DNA of 64,000 bases from Polynucleobacter sp. MWH-UH25E. GTDB lineage: Bacteria > Pseudomonadota > Gammaproteobacteria > Burkholderiales > Burkholderiaceae. Made by a program: the position numbers and the translations under genes. The stretch spans positions 1,550,001 through 1,614,000 of the forward strand of contig NZ_CP061286.1 of the NCBI RefSeq assembly GCF_018687095.1, given 5' to 3'. Of this stretch, positions 38,398 to 49,986 are shown piece by piece. Each line of letters begins with the position of its first letter. Within the stretch, counting starts at the first letter, position 1. The notes beneath the pieces were generated by a model that saw only the letters and a program-made list of their open reading frames with translations, did not search any database and had not been told where the DNA came from.

Positions 38398-40707
38398 TTA
38401 TGCCTTAGTTACGGTTACGGGACCAAACATAGACCCCAATTTGGAGCTGGCAGCAGTGCCTGCTGAAACTCGAACAGTATTTGCAGCTAAATTTGCCTCT
38501 AGCGTTGCCGGCATATCAACAGAAGCGCCTCCCTGGGTCACGCGTACAGCATCACCCTCTTTTAAACCCAATTCAGCAAATAGCTTCTGACCCAAGCCAA
38601 CTTGATTGCCGCGTTTAGCATCTTTAGTTAACTGCAGTGCAGATGCACGACGAACAATTAAGTCGCCAGCATAGATATTGACGTCAGCCAAACGCTCTAA
38701 TCCAGAGCTTTGCACTCCTGCAGAAATAGAAGTGTTAGAACTTTGATTATTCAAACGTGTGCAATAGTTATCGCCCAATGCTTCACCCAAAACTTCTTCA
38801 GGTAAGTTGTATAGGAAACCGTCAAGATCTAACAGGCCGCCAAGTACTCGCAATACTTTCCATGCCGGACGTGAATCACCTAGTGGTTTTACTGAAGGCT
38901 GGATTGTTTGTGCTTTACCTTCAGCATTTACAAACGTAGAAACCGTCTCAGTAAATGGCGTAATTGGCAAAATGACATCAGCCACTTCCATTAAGTCTGC
39001 TGACTTAAATGGAGTTAATGCAATGACTGTATTTGCCTTCGCTAATGCAGTACGAGCCTGTTGTGGATTTGGCAAATCAGCATCCGGTTCGATATTCATC
39101 AACAACACTGCACGGCGCTCACCTGATAATACAGAATCAACTCCAGCCCCTGTTGCATTTACCAATGAAGCGCCAACCGCATTACCACCCTCAGGCAAGA
39201 AACCTAAAGTAGCGCCGGTCTGCGTAGCAATAAATTGTGCAAGTACATGCAGATCGGGTGATTGTGGATGGGCTGTTGCAGCAGAACCAAGCAATACTGC
39301 AGTATTTGTTCCGGACAACAAGCTATCGGCAATCTTTTGCGCCGCTGGTGAAATCGTTACTGAGGGCGTTCCAGCAGGAACGGAAGCAGACTTCGCTTTT
39401 GCCACAGCTTGAGCTATTTCAGCCAAGGCATTTAACCAAGAGCCAGGGGCAGCAACAACACCATTTGCTGGAATTAACCAGTCATCACCACCTGCATCAA
39501 TGCGTGAAACCTGCAATCCACGCTTGGCGGCAGTACGTAGACGGGCAGCAATAATTGGCTGATCCTTACGCAAGAAACTGCCGATGATTAGCGCACGATC
39601 CAACTCACTTAATTTGGCTACTGGCATACCCAACCAAGGAGCAGAAGCCGCGCCAGTAATACTAGTTTGACGTAGGCGAGTTTCAACTTGGTTTGAACCC
39701 AATCCACGCACTATCTTTTGCAGAAGATGCAATTCTTCAGTACTTGAAATCGGATGGGCCAAAGCGCCAATTGATTGCGCTCCATTTTCGGAAGAGATCG
39801 TCTTTAATGAATGTGCGACATAGTCCAATGCTGATTGCCAATCAGTTTCTAACCACTGACCGCCCTGCTTGACCATTGGCGTTGTTACGCGATCGGCGCT
39901 ATTGAGACCTTCATAAGCAAAACGGTCACGGTCACTAATCCAGCATTCATTGATAGCTTCGTTTTCTAAGGCAACCACACGCATTACTTTGTTATTTTTG
40001 GTCTGTACTGTAATGTTTGTGCCAAGGCTATCGTGCGGACTTACAGAACGCTTACGCCCCAATTCCCAAGTACGAGCTTCATAGCGGAATGGCTTGCTTG
40101 TTAATGCACCAACTGGGCATAAATCAATCATATTTCCAGAAAGCTCTGAATCTACTGTTTGACCCACAAATGTGGTGATCTCTGAATGCTCACCACGATT
40201 AATCATGCCAAGTTCCATCACGCCAGCTACTTCTTGGCCAAAGCGAACGCAACGAGTACAGTGAATGCAACGACTCATCTCCTGCATGGAGATTAATGGG
40301 CCTACATTCTTATGGAACACCACACGCTTTTCTTCTTCATAGCGTGAATTTGACTTTCCGTAGCCAACTGCTAAGTCTTGTAACTGGCACTCGCCACCCT
40401 GGTCGCAAATTGGGCAATCTAATGGATGGTTGATTAGCAAGAATTCCATCACTGAGCGCTGAGCTTCAACCGCCTTGGCAGAGTGTGTGAATACCTTCAT
40501 GCCTTGAGTCACTGGTGTTGCGCAAGCAGGCAATGGCTTTGGTGCCTTCTCAACTTCCACTAAACACATACGGCAGTTAGCGGCAATTGATAACTTCTTG
40601 TGATAGCAGAAATGCGGTACGTAAGTTCCTAACTTATTCGCGGCGTGCATCACCATCGAACCTTGCGGAACTTCTACCGTCTTGCCATCTAATTCGATTT
40701 CAACCAT
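38398..40707 (-). CDS. nuoG: NADH-quinone oxidoreductase subunit G
   Basis: Largest peripheral subunit of complex I, holding several iron-sulfur clusters in a molybdopterin-oxidoreductase-like fold. ATG at 40707 gives 769 residues; an in-frame GTG lies two codons upstream. Clusters: 2Fe-2S N1b (Cys34, 45, 48, 62), 4Fe-4S N5 with His94 and Cys98, 101, 107, and 4Fe-4S N4 starting Cys147, 150, 153 (CIHCTRC). The Cys of the fourth ligand lies in [13 protein letters not shown]. The rest is the catalytically empty MopB domain and a C-terminal MopB_CT-like domain. 31 bases after nuoF. Confidence 0.97.
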   Translation of the reverse strand: MVEIELDGKTVEVPQGSMVMHAANKLGTYVPHFCYHKKLSIAANCRMCLVEVEKAPKPLPACATPVTQGMKVFTHSAKAVEAQRSVMEFLLINHPLDCPICDQGGECQLQDLAVGYGKSNSRYEEEKRVVFHKNVGPLISMQEMSRCIHCTRCVRFGQEVAGVMELGMINRGEHSEITTFVGQTVDSELSGNMIDLCPVGALTSKPFRYEARTWELGRKRSVSPHDSLGTNITVQTKNNKVMRVVALENEAINECWISDRDRFAYEGLNSADRVTTPMVKQGGQWLETDWQSALDYVAHSLKTISSENGAQSIGALAHPISSTEELHLLQKIVRGLGSNQVETRLRQTSITGAASAPWLGMPVAKLSELDRALIIGSFLRKDQPIIAARLRTAAKRGLQVSRIDAGGDDWLIPANGVVAAPGSWLNALAEIAQAVAKAKSASVPAGTPSVTISPAAQKIADSLLSGTNTAVLLGSAATAHPQSPDLHVLAQFIATQTGATLGFLPEGGNAVGASLVNATGAGVDSVLSGERRAVLLMNIEPDADLPNPQQARTALAKANTVIALTPFKSADLMEVADVILPITPFTETVSTFVNAEGKAQTIQPSVKPLGDSRPAWKVLRVLGGLLDLDGFLYNLPEEVLGEALGDNYCTRLNNQSSNTSISAGVQSSGLERLADVNIYAGDLIVRRASALQLTKDAKRGNQVGLGQKLFAELGLKEGDAVRVTQGGASVDMPATLEANLAANTVRVSAGTAASSKLGSMFGPVTVTKA

Positions 40708-40738
40708 GCTCACTTTTAGGTGTCCCGTACTCTATAAC

Positions 40739-42037
40739 TTATAAAGGTTTCGCAGAATCTAAGCAACGCTTGTGTTCTACGTGATACGCAAATTCATCCA
40801 TGTAATGCTTCAACATGCCACGTACTGGCATAGCGGCAGCATCACCCAATGCACAAATCGTGCGGCCCTGAATGTTGGCAGCAACGTCATTTAACAAATC
40901 TAGATCCTCTGGTCGGCCTTGACCATGTTCAATGCGATGAACAATGCGCCACAACCAACCCGTACCTTCACGGCATGGTGTGCACTGGCCACAAGATTCT
41001 TCGTGATAGAAATAAGACAAACGCTCTAATGCGCGCACCATACAACGCGTCTCATTCATCACGATCACAGCGCCCGATCCCAACATCGAACCCGCCTTAG
41101 CGATGCTGTCGTAATCCATTGTTAGATCCATCATTTGCGCACCAGGAATTACTGGAGCAGATGAACCACCTGGAATAACGGCTTTAATGGCTTTGCCATC
41201 ACGCATACCGCCTGCTAACTTCAAGAGTTCAGCAAATGGCGTGCCTAATGGAATTTCATAATTACCAGGATGAGCTACGTCACCGGATACGGAGAAAATC
41301 TTTGTACCGCCATTGTTAGGTTTGCCAAGCTCCAAATAAGCCTGACCACCAATTGCCAAAATGAATGGCACAGCAGCAAAGGTCTCAGTATTGTTAATCG
41401 TTGTTGGCTTGCCATACAAACCGAAGCTTGCCGGGAATGGTGGCTTAAAGCGTGGCTGACCTTTTTTGCCTTCTAAAGACTCAAGCAGCGCAGTCTCTTC
41501 ACCACAAATATATGCACCCCAACCTGGAGCTGCATGCAATTGGAATGAGAAATCACTACCTAAAATTTTGTCGCCCAAATAGCCAGCAGCACGAGCCTCT
41601 TCTAAAGCCTCTTCAAAGCGTGAATACACTTCCCAGATTTCGCCGTGGATATAGTTATAACCAGCGCTAATGCCCATGGTGTATGCACCAATGATCATGC
41701 CTTCGATCAAAGCATGTGGGTTGTAACGAATGATGTCGCGGTCTTTAAACGTACCTGGTTCACCTTCGTCGCTATTGCAAACCAAATACTTTTGGCCAGG
41801 GAACTGACGCGGCATAAAACTCCACTTCAATCCTGTTGGGAAGCCAGCACCTCCACGACCACGTAATGAGGAAGCCTTTAACTCAGCAATGATGGCATCC
41901 GGCGCAACCTTGTCGTTAATTAAACGACGTAACTGTTGATAGCCACCACGGCTTTCGTAATCTTTTAAACGCCAGTTATTGCCATTCAATCCAGCAAGGA
42001 TCAAAGGCTTAATGTGACGATCGTGCAAGCTGGTCAT
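40739..42037 (-). CDS. nuoF: NADH-quinone oxidoreductase subunit F (NADH-binding, FMN)
   Basis: Oxidises NADH with FMN and passes electrons to cluster N3. 432 residues. FMN/NADH-binding glycine loop [20 protein letters not shown] (about residues 55-74), [48 protein letters not shown], and the 4Fe-4S motif [12 protein letters not shown] at about 348-359 with a distant fourth Cys in [12 protein letters not shown]. The start overlaps nuoE by 4 bases. Confidence 0.97.
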   Translation of the reverse strand: MTSLHDRHIKPLILAGLNGNNWRLKDYESRGGYQQLRRLINDKVAPDAIIAELKASSLRGRGGAGFPTGLKWSFMPRQFPGQKYLVCNSDEGEPGTFKDRDIIRYNPHALIEGMIIGAYTMGISAGYNYIHGEIWEVYSRFEEALEEARAAGYLGDKILGSDFSFQLHAAPGWGAYICGEETALLESLEGKKGQPRFKPPFPASFGLYGKPTTINNTETFAAVPFILAIGGQAYLELGKPNNGGTKIFSVSGDVAHPGNYEIPLGTPFAELLKLAGGMRDGKAIKAVIPGGSSAPVIPGAQMMDLTMDYDSIAKAGSMLGSGAVIVMNETRCMVRALERLSYFYHEESCGQCTPCREGTGWLWRIVHRIEHGQGRPEDLDLLNDVAANIQGRTICALGDAAAMPVRGMLKHYMDEFAYHVEHKRCLDSAKPL

Positions 42038-42540
42038 GCTGCTTTCCCTTCTGCACGGAGTTCATTCAAAAGAGCATCAATCTTCTCTTTACTCATAAAG
42101 CTGCACATACGCTTGTCATTCACCAACATCACAGGAGAATCACCACATGCACCCATGCATTCACCCTCTTTAAGGGTGAATGTGCCGCATGGAGTAGTTT
42201 CATTAAAGCCAATACCCAAAGTTTCTTTTAAATATGTAGCAGCAGTTTCACCATGTGTTAACTGGCATGGCAAGTTTGTGCAGATTACCAATTTGTACTT
42301 ACCAATCGGTTTGGTGTTGTACATGTTGTAGAAAGTTGCTACCTCTTCTACAGCAATCGTTGGCATTTCTAAAATTTGAGCAACGGTAGCAATCACCTCT
42401 GGCGACACCCAACCTACTTCAGTTTGGGCGGCGATCAATGAAGCCATCACTGCAGATTGTTTTTGCTCTGGCGGATATTTCGCGACATTACGGGCAATGT
42501 CTGCCAGCGTTTTGTCAGATAGTTGAAGAGTTGTTGTCAT
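42034..42540 (-). CDS. nuoE: NADH-quinone oxidoreductase subunit E
   Basis: Thioredoxin-fold subunit of the NADH module carrying 2Fe-2S cluster N1a. 168 residues. Cluster ligands: Cys88 and Cys92/93 region in ICTNLPCQ, then Cys128 and Cys132 in [10 protein letters not shown]. The N-terminal helical part ([30 protein letters not shown]) and [16 protein letters not shown] are typical. 22 bases after nuoD. Confidence 0.97.
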   Translation of the reverse strand: MTTTLQLSDKTLADIARNVAKYPPEQKQSAVMASLIAAQTEVGWVSPEVIATVAQILEMPTIAVEEVATFYNMYNTKPIGKYKLVICTNLPCQLTHGETAATYLKETLGIGFNETTPCGTFTLKEGECMGACGDSPVMLVNDKRMCSFMSKEKIDALLNELRAEGKAA

Positions 42541-42562
42541 TAAATAATCCTTGGCGCGCTAA

Positions 42563-43816
42563 TTAGCGGTCAATCTCCCCGAACACAATATCTTGCGTAC
42601 CAATAATGGTTACAGCGTCAGCCAACATATGACCACGAGACATCTCATCCATAGCTGACAAGTGCACAAAACCTGGAGCACGAATCTTCATACGGTAGGG
42701 CTTATTAGCGCCATCAGAAATCAAATAGATACCAAACTCGCCTTTAGGATGCTCAACAGCAGAATAAGCCTCACCATCAGGAACGTGGATACCTTCTGTA
42801 AAAAGCTTGAAGTGATGAATCAACTCTTCCATATTGGTTTTCATATCTACGCGCTTAGGCGGAGAAACCTTATGGTTATCGCTCATCACAGGGCCGGGGT
42901 TTGCTTTTAACCAAGCAACGCACTGCTTAATGATGCGATTAGACTGGCGCATTTCTTCCATGCGAACCAAATAACGATCATAAGAGTCGCCGTTTACACC
43001 CACTGGAATATCAAAATCGAGGCGGTCATACACCTCGTAAGGTTGCTTCTTACGCAAATCCCATTCAATACCAGAGCCGCGCAACATCGGTCCCGTAAAG
43101 CCCAACTGTAAAGCACGCTCGGGCGTAACAACGCCAATATTCACGAGACGTTGCTTCCAAATGCGGTTGTCAGTAAGCAAATTGCAATACTCGTCGACGT
43201 TTGCATCAAAGCCATTAGAGAACTGCTCGATGAAATCAAGCAATGTACCGCTGCGGTTTTCATTCAAACGCTTTAATGCAGATGCGCTACGAATTTTGGA
43301 CTTGCTGTACTGCGCCATTTGATCTGGCAAATCACGATATACGCCACCTGGACGATAGTAAGCAGCATGCATACGAGCGCCTGATACTGCCTCGTACATA
43401 TCAAAGATATCTTCACGGTCACGGAATGCGTATAAGAATACCGCCATTGCACCCACGTCTAATCCGTGGCAACCAATCCAAAGCAAGTGATTCAACAAGC
43501 GTGTGAGCTCGTCATACATTACGCGAATATATTGTGCGCGCAATGGAACATCCACTTGAAGCAATTTTTCGATTGCCATGACATAAGCATGCTCATTGGA
43601 CATCATGGATACATAGTCCAAACGATCCATGTAAGGAACGTTCTGAATCCAAGTACGAGTCTCCGCTAATTTTTCAGTAGCGCGATGTAACAAGCCAATG
43701 TGTGGGTCAGCACGCTGAATGACCTCACCATCAAGTTCAAGAACAAGGCGTAAAACGCCGTGAGCTGCAGGATGCTGAGGACCAAAATTGAGGGTGTAAT
43801 TCTTAATCTGTGCCAT
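42563..43816 (-). CDS. nuoD: NADH-quinone oxidoreductase subunit D
   Basis: 49-kDa-type subunit; together with NuoB it forms the quinone-reduction site. 417 residues, as a separate protein rather than the NuoCD fusion of E. coli. Conserved: [22 protein letters not shown] with the quinone-headgroup His, [12 protein letters not shown], the [17 protein letters not shown] segment with the conserved Tyr/Asp, [14 protein letters not shown], and the C-terminal DIVFGEIDR. Three bases after nuoC. Confidence 0.97.
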   Translation of the reverse strand: MAQIKNYTLNFGPQHPAAHGVLRLVLELDGEVIQRADPHIGLLHRATEKLAETRTWIQNVPYMDRLDYVSMMSNEHAYVMAIEKLLQVDVPLRAQYIRVMYDELTRLLNHLLWIGCHGLDVGAMAVFLYAFRDREDIFDMYEAVSGARMHAAYYRPGGVYRDLPDQMAQYSKSKIRSASALKRLNENRSGTLLDFIEQFSNGFDANVDEYCNLLTDNRIWKQRLVNIGVVTPERALQLGFTGPMLRGSGIEWDLRKKQPYEVYDRLDFDIPVGVNGDSYDRYLVRMEEMRQSNRIIKQCVAWLKANPGPVMSDNHKVSPPKRVDMKTNMEELIHHFKLFTEGIHVPDGEAYSAVEHPKGEFGIYLISDGANKPYRMKIRAPGFVHLSAMDEMSRGHMLADAVTIIGTQDIVFGEIDR

Positions 43817-43819
43817 GGC

Positions 43820-44419
43820 TTAAGCTTGACCTCCATACTGCTCTTCACGAACGATGCGTGGAGTAATCTCGCGTGCTTCGATAGTTACTGGCTGATAAAC
43901 AACGCGCTTCAACTCAGGGTCATAGCGCATTTCCACATTACCGCTGATTGGGAAGTCTTTTCTAAATGGGTGACCGATAAAACCATAGTCAGTCAAGATA
44001 CGACGCAAGTCATCATGGCCTTCAAAAATAATTCCATAAAGGTCAAATGCTTCGCGCTCGAACCAATTTGCAGAGTTCCATACGGGAGTAATTGAAGCAA
44101 CCAATGGGTAGCTATCGTCTGGGGCAAATACGCGTAAGCGCAAACGCCAGTTATGCTCTAAGGACAATAAGTGACTAACAACGCCAAAGCGTTGACCACT
44201 CCAAGCGCCATCACGATAGTCTTGGTAATCAACACCACATAAATCAATCAATTGCTCAAACGCTAAAGAAGGGTCATCGCGGAGCATTAAAGCGGACTCA
44301 AAATAAGTATCTGCTTTTACAGTAACCGTTACTTCGCCAAGAGCGATCTCAACAGACTGAATACGTTGACCTAAAACTTTTTCTAGGTTAGCGGCTAATT
44401 GAACCAAACGATCTGACAT
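43820..44419 (-). CDS. nuoC: NADH-quinone oxidoreductase subunit C
   Basis: 30-kDa-type subunit of the peripheral arm; no cofactor. 199 residues. The family signature ERE-x-FD-x-x-GI is present as [38 protein letters not shown] (about residues 118-155). N-terminal part is less conserved. Separate from nuoD, as in most betaproteobacteria. Three bases after nuoB. Confidence 0.96.
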   Translation of the reverse strand: MSDRLVQLAANLEKVLGQRIQSVEIALGEVTVTVKADTYFESALMLRDDPSLAFEQLIDLCGVDYQDYRDGAWSGQRFGVVSHLLSLEHNWRLRLRVFAPDDSYPLVASITPVWNSANWFEREAFDLYGIIFEGHDDLRRILTDYGFIGHPFRKDFPISGNVEMRYDPELKRVVYQPVTIEAREITPRIVREEQYGGQA

Positions 44420-44422
44420 GAT

Positions 44423-44905
44423 TTAAGCCTTCCGCGCGATAGTGCTAGTGCGAGTGATCTTGGATTGCAGCTGAATAATTCCATAGATCAACGCTTCTGC
44501 TGTTGGAGGGCAACCAGGAACATAAATGTCGACTGGAACAATACGGTCACAACCGCGCACCACTGAATAAGAGTTATGGTAGTAACCACCACCGTTTGCA
44601 CATGAACCCATGGAAATTACCCAGCGTGGCTCAGGCATTTGGTCGTATACCTTACGTAGAGCTGGTGCCATCTTGTTACACAAGGTTCCAGCAACAATCA
44701 TGAGGTCTGACTGACGCGGTGATGGGCGGAAAACTACACCAAAACGATCCAAGTCATAACGGGAAGCGCCTGCATGCATCATCTCTACTGCACAACAAGC
44801 AAGGCCAAAGGTCATTGGCCATAGAGAACCGTTACGGGTCCAGTTAATCAGCTGATCAGCTGTAGTTGTTACAAAACCTTCTTTAAGAACGCCTTCTAAT
44901 GCCAT
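44423..44905 (-). CDS. nuoB: NADH-quinone oxidoreductase subunit B
   Basis: Holds cluster N2, the final electron donor to quinone. ATG at 44905 ([11 protein letters not shown]) gives 160 residues and lies five bases after nuoA; a longer open frame reaching back into nuoA is not expected to be used. The N2 ligands are the tandem Cys37-Cys38 ([11 protein letters not shown]), Cys102 (MGSCANGGG) and Cys132 ([11 protein letters not shown]). Length is normal for betaproteobacteria. Confidence 0.97.
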   Translation of the reverse strand: MALEGVLKEGFVTTTADQLINWTRNGSLWPMTFGLACCAVEMMHAGASRYDLDRFGVVFRPSPRQSDLMIVAGTLCNKMAPALRKVYDQMPEPRWVISMGSCANGGGYYHNSYSVVRGCDRIVPVDIYVPGCPPTAEALIYGIIQLQSKITRTSTIARKA

Positions 44906-44910
44906 ATCGA

Positions 44911-45270
44911 TCACTCCCAGTCGAGAGCGCCCTTTTTCCAGATATATACAAATCCCACAATGAATTCCAAGAGGAAGATCACCATAGAGGCGTAGCCAAA
45001 CCAACCTAGATCACGTAACGCAACTCCCCAAGGAAAGAGGAATGCAGTTTCTAGGTCAAACAAAATAAAGAGAATGGCAATGAGGTAGTAGCGCACGTCA
45101 AACTTCATACGTGCATCTTCGAAAGCTTCAAAACCGCACTCATATGGCGATAATTTTTCAGCATCAGGCTTCGAAGGAGCCAGCATTTTTCCAAGGAACA
45201 TGGGCACTAATCCAACCCCAATTCCTACGAGGATGAAAAGCAGAACAGGAAAGTAATTAGCGAGATTCAA
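44911..45270 (-). CDS. nuoA: NADH-quinone oxidoreductase subunit A
   Basis: Small membrane subunit with three transmembrane helices, 119 residues. Conserved loop [42 protein letters not shown] includes the Cys/Glu loop near the quinone site and the acidic pair of TM2-TM3. First gene of the 14-gene operon. The start is TTG at 45270, with AGGG six bases upstream; no ATG is available in frame before the preceding stop. Upstream, a 107-base gap separates it from tRNA-Leu. Confidence 0.95.
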   Translation of the reverse strand: MNLANYFPVLLFILVGIGVGLVPMFLGKMLAPSKPDAEKLSPYECGFEAFEDARMKFDVRYYLIAILFILFDLETAFLFPWGVALRDLGWFGYASMVIFLLEFIVGFVYIWKKGALDWE

Positions 45271-45377
45271 AATAGCCCTGTGTTCGTCTAAAAAACCTTT
45301 AAAAACAGCAAATTATTCATTATTCCACTACAAGCTCTATTGATTTAGAGCAAAAACCCTTACAGATTCTGCATTTA

Positions 45378-45462
45378 TGGTGCCGACGGCGAGACTCGAA
45401 CTCGCACAGCCTAAGCCACTACCCCCTCAAGATAGCGTGTCTACCAATTTCACCACGTCGGC
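45378..45462 (-). tRNA. tRNA-Leu (anticodon GAG)
   Basis: 85-nt class II tRNA with encoded CCA (plus-strand TGG at 45378-45380). The acceptor stem pairs GCCGACG with CGTCGGC. The anticodon stem CTATC / GGTAG encloses the loop TTGAGGG, giving anticodon GAG for CUC/CUU leucine codons. A variable arm GTGGCTTAGGC-type insertion and a T-arm GCGAGTTCGAGTCTCGC are visible. It sits between secG and nuoA, a position conserved in Burkholderiales. A candidate -10 (TAGAAT at 45481-45486, minus strand) lies about 20 bases upstream. Confidence 0.97.
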
Positions 45463-45546
45463 ATCTTGCAAAACCCAACAATTCTACTGCATTGCACTAC
45501 TCAATAACCTCAAAAAGAGGCATGAAAAGCGGTAAAAGACTACTTT

Positions 45547-45891
45547 TTACTTCGGAACAGCTGGCTTGCTAGGATCTTGAGCAGGAGCAGTTGGCGCTGC
45601 AGGAGCGGCAGATGGGGCTACCGTTCCAGAGAGAACGCCAGGACTGACTTCCTTCCTATTTCCAAGCCAAGTAATACCAATAGTGCTGATAAAAAATACA
45701 GCAGCAAAAATAGCGGTTGTATGAGACAGAAAGTTGGCTGAGCCACTGGCGCCAAACAAGCTACCAGAAGCGCCTGAGCCAAAAGCAGCCCCCATGTCTG
45801 CGCCCTTACCCTGTTGCAAGAGAACCAACAAAATCACAGCCAATGCTGAGATTACCTGCAGCACGATTAATAAAGTCTTAAACCATTCCAC
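45547..45891 (-). CDS. secG: protein-export membrane protein SecG
   Basis: Accessory subunit of the SecYEG translocon. 114 residues: two transmembrane helices (about 4-24 and 54-74) joined by the conserved cytoplasmic loop LVLLQQGKGADMGAAFGSGASGSLFGASGSANFLS. The C-terminus is a 35-residue Pro/Ala-rich tail. Start is GTG at 45891 with GGAG seven bases upstream. 20 bases after tpiA, in the conserved tpiA-secG-tRNA-Leu-nuo order. Confidence 0.95.
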   Translation of the reverse strand: MEWFKTLLIVLQVISALAVILLVLLQQGKGADMGAAFGSGASGSLFGASGSANFLSHTTAIFAAVFFISTIGITWLGNRKEVSPGVLSGTVAPSAAPAAPTAPAQDPSKPAVPK

Positions 45892-45911
45892 AACATTTCT
45901 CCAATAAAAAA

Positions 45912-46670
45912 CTATGCTCTACAAATAGCCAGAAAATCTCGGGCATCTAGGGATGCGCCGCCAACTAATCCACCATCGATATCGGGCATGGCAAACAATT
46001 CAACGGCATTATCGGGTTTGACACTACCGCCATACAAAATTCCAACATGTGATGCGACATCTTCATCAAACTCCGCCAAACGAAGGCGAATATGTCGATG
46101 CATATCTTGCGCAATTTGCGCGCTTGCTACTTTTCCAGTTCCAATCGCCCAAACAGGTTCATAAGCAATTAAGCAATCAGCCAAACGATCTTGCAATACA
46201 TTGACTTGCTTGGCTACCTGCGCACAAACAACCTCCTCAGCTCTGCCGGAGTTACGCTCATCAAGGGTTTCGCCCACACAAATGATGGGGGTCATATCGT
46301 TATCCAGAGCCTGCAATGCCTTTGCTGCAACCGTTTCATCGGCCTCTTGGTGCATTTGGCGACGCTCAGAGTGTCCAACGATGACATACTGACAACCTAC
46401 CTCTTTCAGCATACTTGCACTTGCTTCCCCGGTATAAGCACCAGAGGATTGAGCAGAAACATCTTGAGCCCCCAAGCTTAAAAAGGCGATGGATTGCTCC
46501 TGAATTAATTTGCCACATTGTTGCAAATACGGAAACGGCGGACAAACTACAAATTTGCGACCAGCAGGCATACCACTTTCCATGCCTTGAGCAACTGATT
46601 TCATCCAATCTTGATTGCCAGCAAGACTGCCATTCATTTTCCAGTTGCCAACGATGATGAGCGGACGCAT
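45912..46670 (-). CDS. tpiA: triose-phosphate isomerase
   Basis: Interconverts dihydroxyacetone phosphate and glyceraldehyde-3-phosphate. 252-residue TIM barrel. Substrate Lys in VGNWKMNGS (about residue 11), catalytic His in VIVGHSERR (about 99), catalytic Glu in IAYEPVWAIGTGKVAS (about 171) at the hinge of loop 6, and phosphate-binding YGGSVKPDNA and GGLVGGASLDA. 17 bases after the quinone oxidoreductase gene, with which it probably shares a transcript. Confidence 0.97.
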   Translation of the reverse strand: MRPLIIVGNWKMNGSLAGNQDWMKSVAQGMESGMPAGRKFVVCPPFPYLQQCGKLIQEQSIAFLSLGAQDVSAQSSGAYTGEASASMLKEVGCQYVIVGHSERRQMHQEADETVAAKALQALDNDMTPIICVGETLDERNSGRAEEVVCAQVAKQVNVLQDRLADCLIAYEPVWAIGTGKVASAQIAQDMHRHIRLRLAEFDEDVASHVGILYGGSVKPDNAVELFAMPDIDGGLVGGASLDARDFLAICRA

Positions 46671-46687
46671 AGGATTGAATTAGTCGC

Positions 46688-47686
46688 TTATGCCGTTAAA
46701 ACAATCTTGCCAACGTGCTCGGAAGACTCCATCAAACGATGTGCCTCTGCAGCTTGATCCAATGTAAATGTCTTGTAAATAGCTGGTTTTAGCTTACCTG
46801 CATTGAGCAAAGGCCAGACATTGTCATGCAACTGCTTAGTTATTTGCCTCTTGAATGAAACGGGACGTGGACGTAAAGTCGAGCCTGTAATAGTGAGGCG
46901 ACGACGCAAGATCTGATTTGTACTAACTTCGGCTTTAGAACCGCCTTGGATGGCAATAATCACAATACGACCATCATCAGCCAAGCAATCAATTTCGCGC
47001 TGAACGTAAGCACCTGTCACCATATCTAGAATGACATTCACACCTTTGCCATCTGTTGCCTTTTTAACTTCTTCTACAAAGTCTTGAGTTTTGTAATTGA
47101 TAGCTAAATCAGCGCCTAGCTTCAAACAAGCAGCGCACTTCTCATCAGTACCAGCAGTGACAAAAACCTTATGGCCTAAAGCTTTTGCTAGCAAGATGGC
47201 TGTTACACCAATTCCACTTGAACCGCCCTGCACTAATAAAGTCTCACCTTCTGATAACTCACCACGCATGAAGACATTGCTCCATACGGTGTAGAAAGTC
47301 TCCGGCAATGCTGCCGCTTCTTGGTCAGTAAAGCCAGTTGGATAAGGCAAGCACTGCGCAACTGGCGCAGTACAAAGGTCTGCATATCCACCACCCTGCA
47401 CCAAGGCGCAAACTTTATCGCCAAGCTTGAGGCCAAAAGCATTATCAGCATGCGATAAATCACCGCCAATAATTTCACCGGCAACTTCAAGACCAGGAAT
47501 ATCAGATGCGCCAGCAGGAACTGGGTAATGCCCCTTACGTTGCAAAACGTCAGGGCGATTAATCCCCGCTGCCAGAACCTTAATTAAGACTTCACCAGAT
47601 CCTGCAGAGGGAACTACAGGATCAGGACGAGTGGTTGGCACCAACATTTCTGGTGCACCAAATTCTTTGATCTCAATAACGCGCAT
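46688..47686 (-). CDS. NAD(P)H quinone oxidoreductase, zinc-independent MDR family (PIG3-like)
   Basis: 332-residue medium-chain dehydrogenase/reductase. N-terminal GroES-like domain (MRVIEIKEFGAPEMLV..., INRPDVLQRKGHYPVPAGASDIPGLEVAGEI) followed by a Rossmann domain with GETLLVQGGSSGIGVTAILLAKALG. It lacks the Cys/His set of structural and catalytic zinc sites, as expected of quinone oxidoreductases. The 'NRPDVLQRKGHYP' motif matches the TP53I3/PIG3-type subgroup common in proteobacteria. Lies between pnp and tpiA on the same strand. Confidence 0.9.
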   Translation of the reverse strand: MRVIEIKEFGAPEMLVPTTRPDPVVPSAGSGEVLIKVLAAGINRPDVLQRKGHYPVPAGASDIPGLEVAGEIIGGDLSHADNAFGLKLGDKVCALVQGGGYADLCTAPVAQCLPYPTGFTDQEAAALPETFYTVWSNVFMRGELSEGETLLVQGGSSGIGVTAILLAKALGHKVFVTAGTDEKCAACLKLGADLAINYKTQDFVEEVKKATDGKGVNVILDMVTGAYVQREIDCLADDGRIVIIAIQGGSKAEVSTNQILRRRLTITGSTLRPRPVSFKRQITKQLHDNVWPLLNAGKLKPAIYKTFTLDQAAEAHRLMESSEHVGKIVLTA

Positions 47687-47716
47687 GAATATCCTTGCTA
47701 GTGATCCGGATCAGAA

Positions 47717-49876
47717 TTAAGCAGTCTCGCCAGATGGAGCAGGAGCTGCATCAGCCGCGCCAGCTAAAGGAGCAATCGTGCCACCCTCGTCAGCCATTGC
47801 AGCTTTGAGAGATAAACGCAAACGACCACGCTCATCAGCAGCGAGTAACTTCACGCGAACAATCTGACCTTCTTGCAAATAGTCTTTCACTTCTTTTACA
47901 CGCTCATTTGAAATTTCAGAGATGTGTAAGAGACCATCTTTACCAGGAAGAATATTGACCAATGCGCCGAACTCTAGCAGCTTCACTACAGGGCCTTCAT
48001 AGATCTTGCCCACTTCAGCTTCTGCAGTAATGCCTTCGATGCGAGATTTGGCTTCAGCCAATCCATCCGCATTGGTAGAGGCAATAGTTACAGTGCCATC
48101 ATCTTGAATATCGATGCTGCAACCAGTCTCCTTGGTCAAGGCCTGGATAGTTGCGCCACCCTTACCGATCACTTCACGAATCTTGTCTGGATGAATCTTG
48201 AATGACACCATGCGTGGAGCATGTGCTGACAACTCTGTACGCACAGAACCCATTGCTTCTTGCATCTTGCTCAAGATATGCAGGCGACCTTCTTTAGCTT
48301 GAGCTAATGCAACCTGCATGATCTCTTTAGTAATACCTTGTACTTTGATATCCATCTGCAATGCAGTGATACCGTTCGCTGTACCAGCGACTTTGAAGTC
48401 CATATCGCCCAAGTGATCTTCGTCACCCAAGATGTCAGTTAATACTGCAAAACGATTACCATCCAAAATCAAGCCCATTGCCACACCAGCAACGTGTGCC
48501 TTCACTGGAACACCAGCATCCATCATTGCCAAGCAACCACCACAAACAGAAGCCATGGATGAAGAACCGTTAGATTCAGTAATCTCAGAAACTACACGAA
48601 TGCTGTATGCAAAATCTTCTGGACTTGGTAATACAGGAATTAATGCACGCTTTGCCAAACGGCCGTGACCGATTTCACGACGCTTAGGGCTACCTACGCG
48701 ACCAGTTTCGCCAGTAGCAAATGGAGGCATGTTGTAGTGGAACATAAAGCGATCGCGGTATTCACCTTCAAGCGCATCAATAATTTGCTCGTCACGTGCT
48801 GTACCCAAAGTAGCCACAACGAGAGCCTGAGTTTCGCCACGAGTAAACAATGCTGAACCGTGGGTGCGTGGCAATACGCCATTACGAATTTCGATTGGGC
48901 GAACGGTACGTGTATCGCGACCATCAATACGTGGCTCGCCATTCAAAATCTGGCTACGAACAATCTTGGCCTCGATTTCAAACAAGATATTGCCAACAGC
49001 AACATCATCGACTTCACCTTCTTCAGCCAACTTCGCCAAAACTTCTTTAGTAATTGCCTTGAGTTTGTCAGAGCGTGCGCCCTTTTGACGAATTTGATAC
49101 GCCTCGCGCAATGGCCCTTCAGCCAATGCGCTGACTTTAGCAATCAATGGCTCATCTTTAGGAGCTGCTTGCCAATCCCACTCTGGCTTACCTGCTTCGC
49201 GAACCAAATCGTTAATAGCATTAATCGCAGTTTGCATTTGCTCATGGCCAAATACAACTGCGCCTAACATCACTTCTTCAGAAAGCTGGTTTGCTTCAGA
49301 CTCAACCATCAATACAGCAGCTTGTGTACCAGCAACGATCAAATCGAGTTCACTAGTAGTTTGCTCTGAGCGAGTTGGGTTCAATAAATACTGGCCATTT
49401 GCGTAGCCCACACGAGCTGCACCAACTGGGCCACTAAATGGGATACCAGAAACAGCCAACGCTGCAGATGCTGCGATCAATGCAGGAATATCAGATGGAA
49501 CATCTGGATTGATAGACAACACGTGAACTACAACCTGAACTTCGTTGTAGAAACCCTCTGGGAACAATGGACGAATAGGACGGTCGATCAAGCGAGAAAT
49601 TAATGTCTCACCTTCAGATGGGCGACCTTCACGACGGAAGAAGCCGCCAGGAATCTTACCTGCAGCGTAGGTCTTTTCAAGATAATCGACTGTCAATGGG
49701 AAAAAGTCTTGGCCTGGCTTAGCAGTCTTTGAGGCAACTACTGTACCCATTACTACGGTGTCATCTACGTTAACGATTACGGCACCACCGGCTTGACGAG
49801 CGATCTCGCCTGTTTCCATGGTTACTTGATGGTTGCCCCATTGAAAACTCTTTACTGCTTTTTTAAACATACTCAT
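47717..49876 (-). CDS. pnp: polyribonucleotide nucleotidyltransferase (PNPase)
   Basis: Phosphorolytic 3'-5' exoribonuclease and RNA degradosome component. From ATG 49876 it is 719 residues; an ATG two codons on is equally possible, both preceded by GGAG. Domains: two RNase PH folds (first with [26 protein letters not shown], second with [22 protein letters not shown]) joined by an all-helical linker, then KH ([19 protein letters not shown], about 563-580), S1 ([31 protein letters not shown], about 625-655), and an Ala/Pro-rich tail. Upstream is rpsO, with a terminator and a large leader hairpin between (separate entries). Confidence 0.97.
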   Translation of the reverse strand: MSMFKKAVKSFQWGNHQVTMETGEIARQAGGAVIVNVDDTVVMGTVVASKTAKPGQDFFPLTVDYLEKTYAAGKIPGGFFRREGRPSEGETLISRLIDRPIRPLFPEGFYNEVQVVVHVLSINPDVPSDIPALIAASAALAVSGIPFSGPVGAARVGYANGQYLLNPTRSEQTTSELDLIVAGTQAAVLMVESEANQLSEEVMLGAVVFGHEQMQTAINAINDLVREAGKPEWDWQAAPKDEPLIAKVSALAEGPLREAYQIRQKGARSDKLKAITKEVLAKLAEEGEVDDVAVGNILFEIEAKIVRSQILNGEPRIDGRDTRTVRPIEIRNGVLPRTHGSALFTRGETQALVVATLGTARDEQIIDALEGEYRDRFMFHYNMPPFATGETGRVGSPKRREIGHGRLAKRALIPVLPSPEDFAYSIRVVSEITESNGSSSMASVCGGCLAMMDAGVPVKAHVAGVAMGLILDGNRFAVLTDILGDEDHLGDMDFKVAGTANGITALQMDIKVQGITKEIMQVALAQAKEGRLHILSKMQEAMGSVRTELSAHAPRMVSFKIHPDKIREVIGKGGATIQALTKETGCSIDIQDDGTVTIASTNADGLAEAKSRIEGITAEAEVGKIYEGPVVKLLEFGALVNILPGKDGLLHISEISNERVKEVKDYLQEGQIVRVKLLAADERGRLRLSLKAAMADEGGTIAPLAGAADAAPAPSGETA

Positions 49877-49986
49877 TTTTGATTCTCTCCAAATTATCCA
49901 CGCAATGCTCACATGAGCACTACGTTTGCCGTGAGATAAAGCAGCGTCACGACAACACTGGAGCGATTGAAGATTTCAAGGGATGC

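Noticed and set aside
38807..39412. 201-codon open frame opposite nuoG
   Set aside because: Lies wholly antisense to the conserved nuoG coding region, its composition mirrors that gene, and it has no recognisable domain or ribosome-binding site.
45334..45351. Hairpin GCTCTA/TAGAGC between tRNA-Leu and nuoA as a tRNA terminator
   Set aside because: Only 6 bp, and no U tract follows on the minus strand.
48860..49267. 135-codon plus-strand frame opposite pnp
   Set aside because: Shadow of the pnp RNase PH domain; no family resemblance and no initiation signals.
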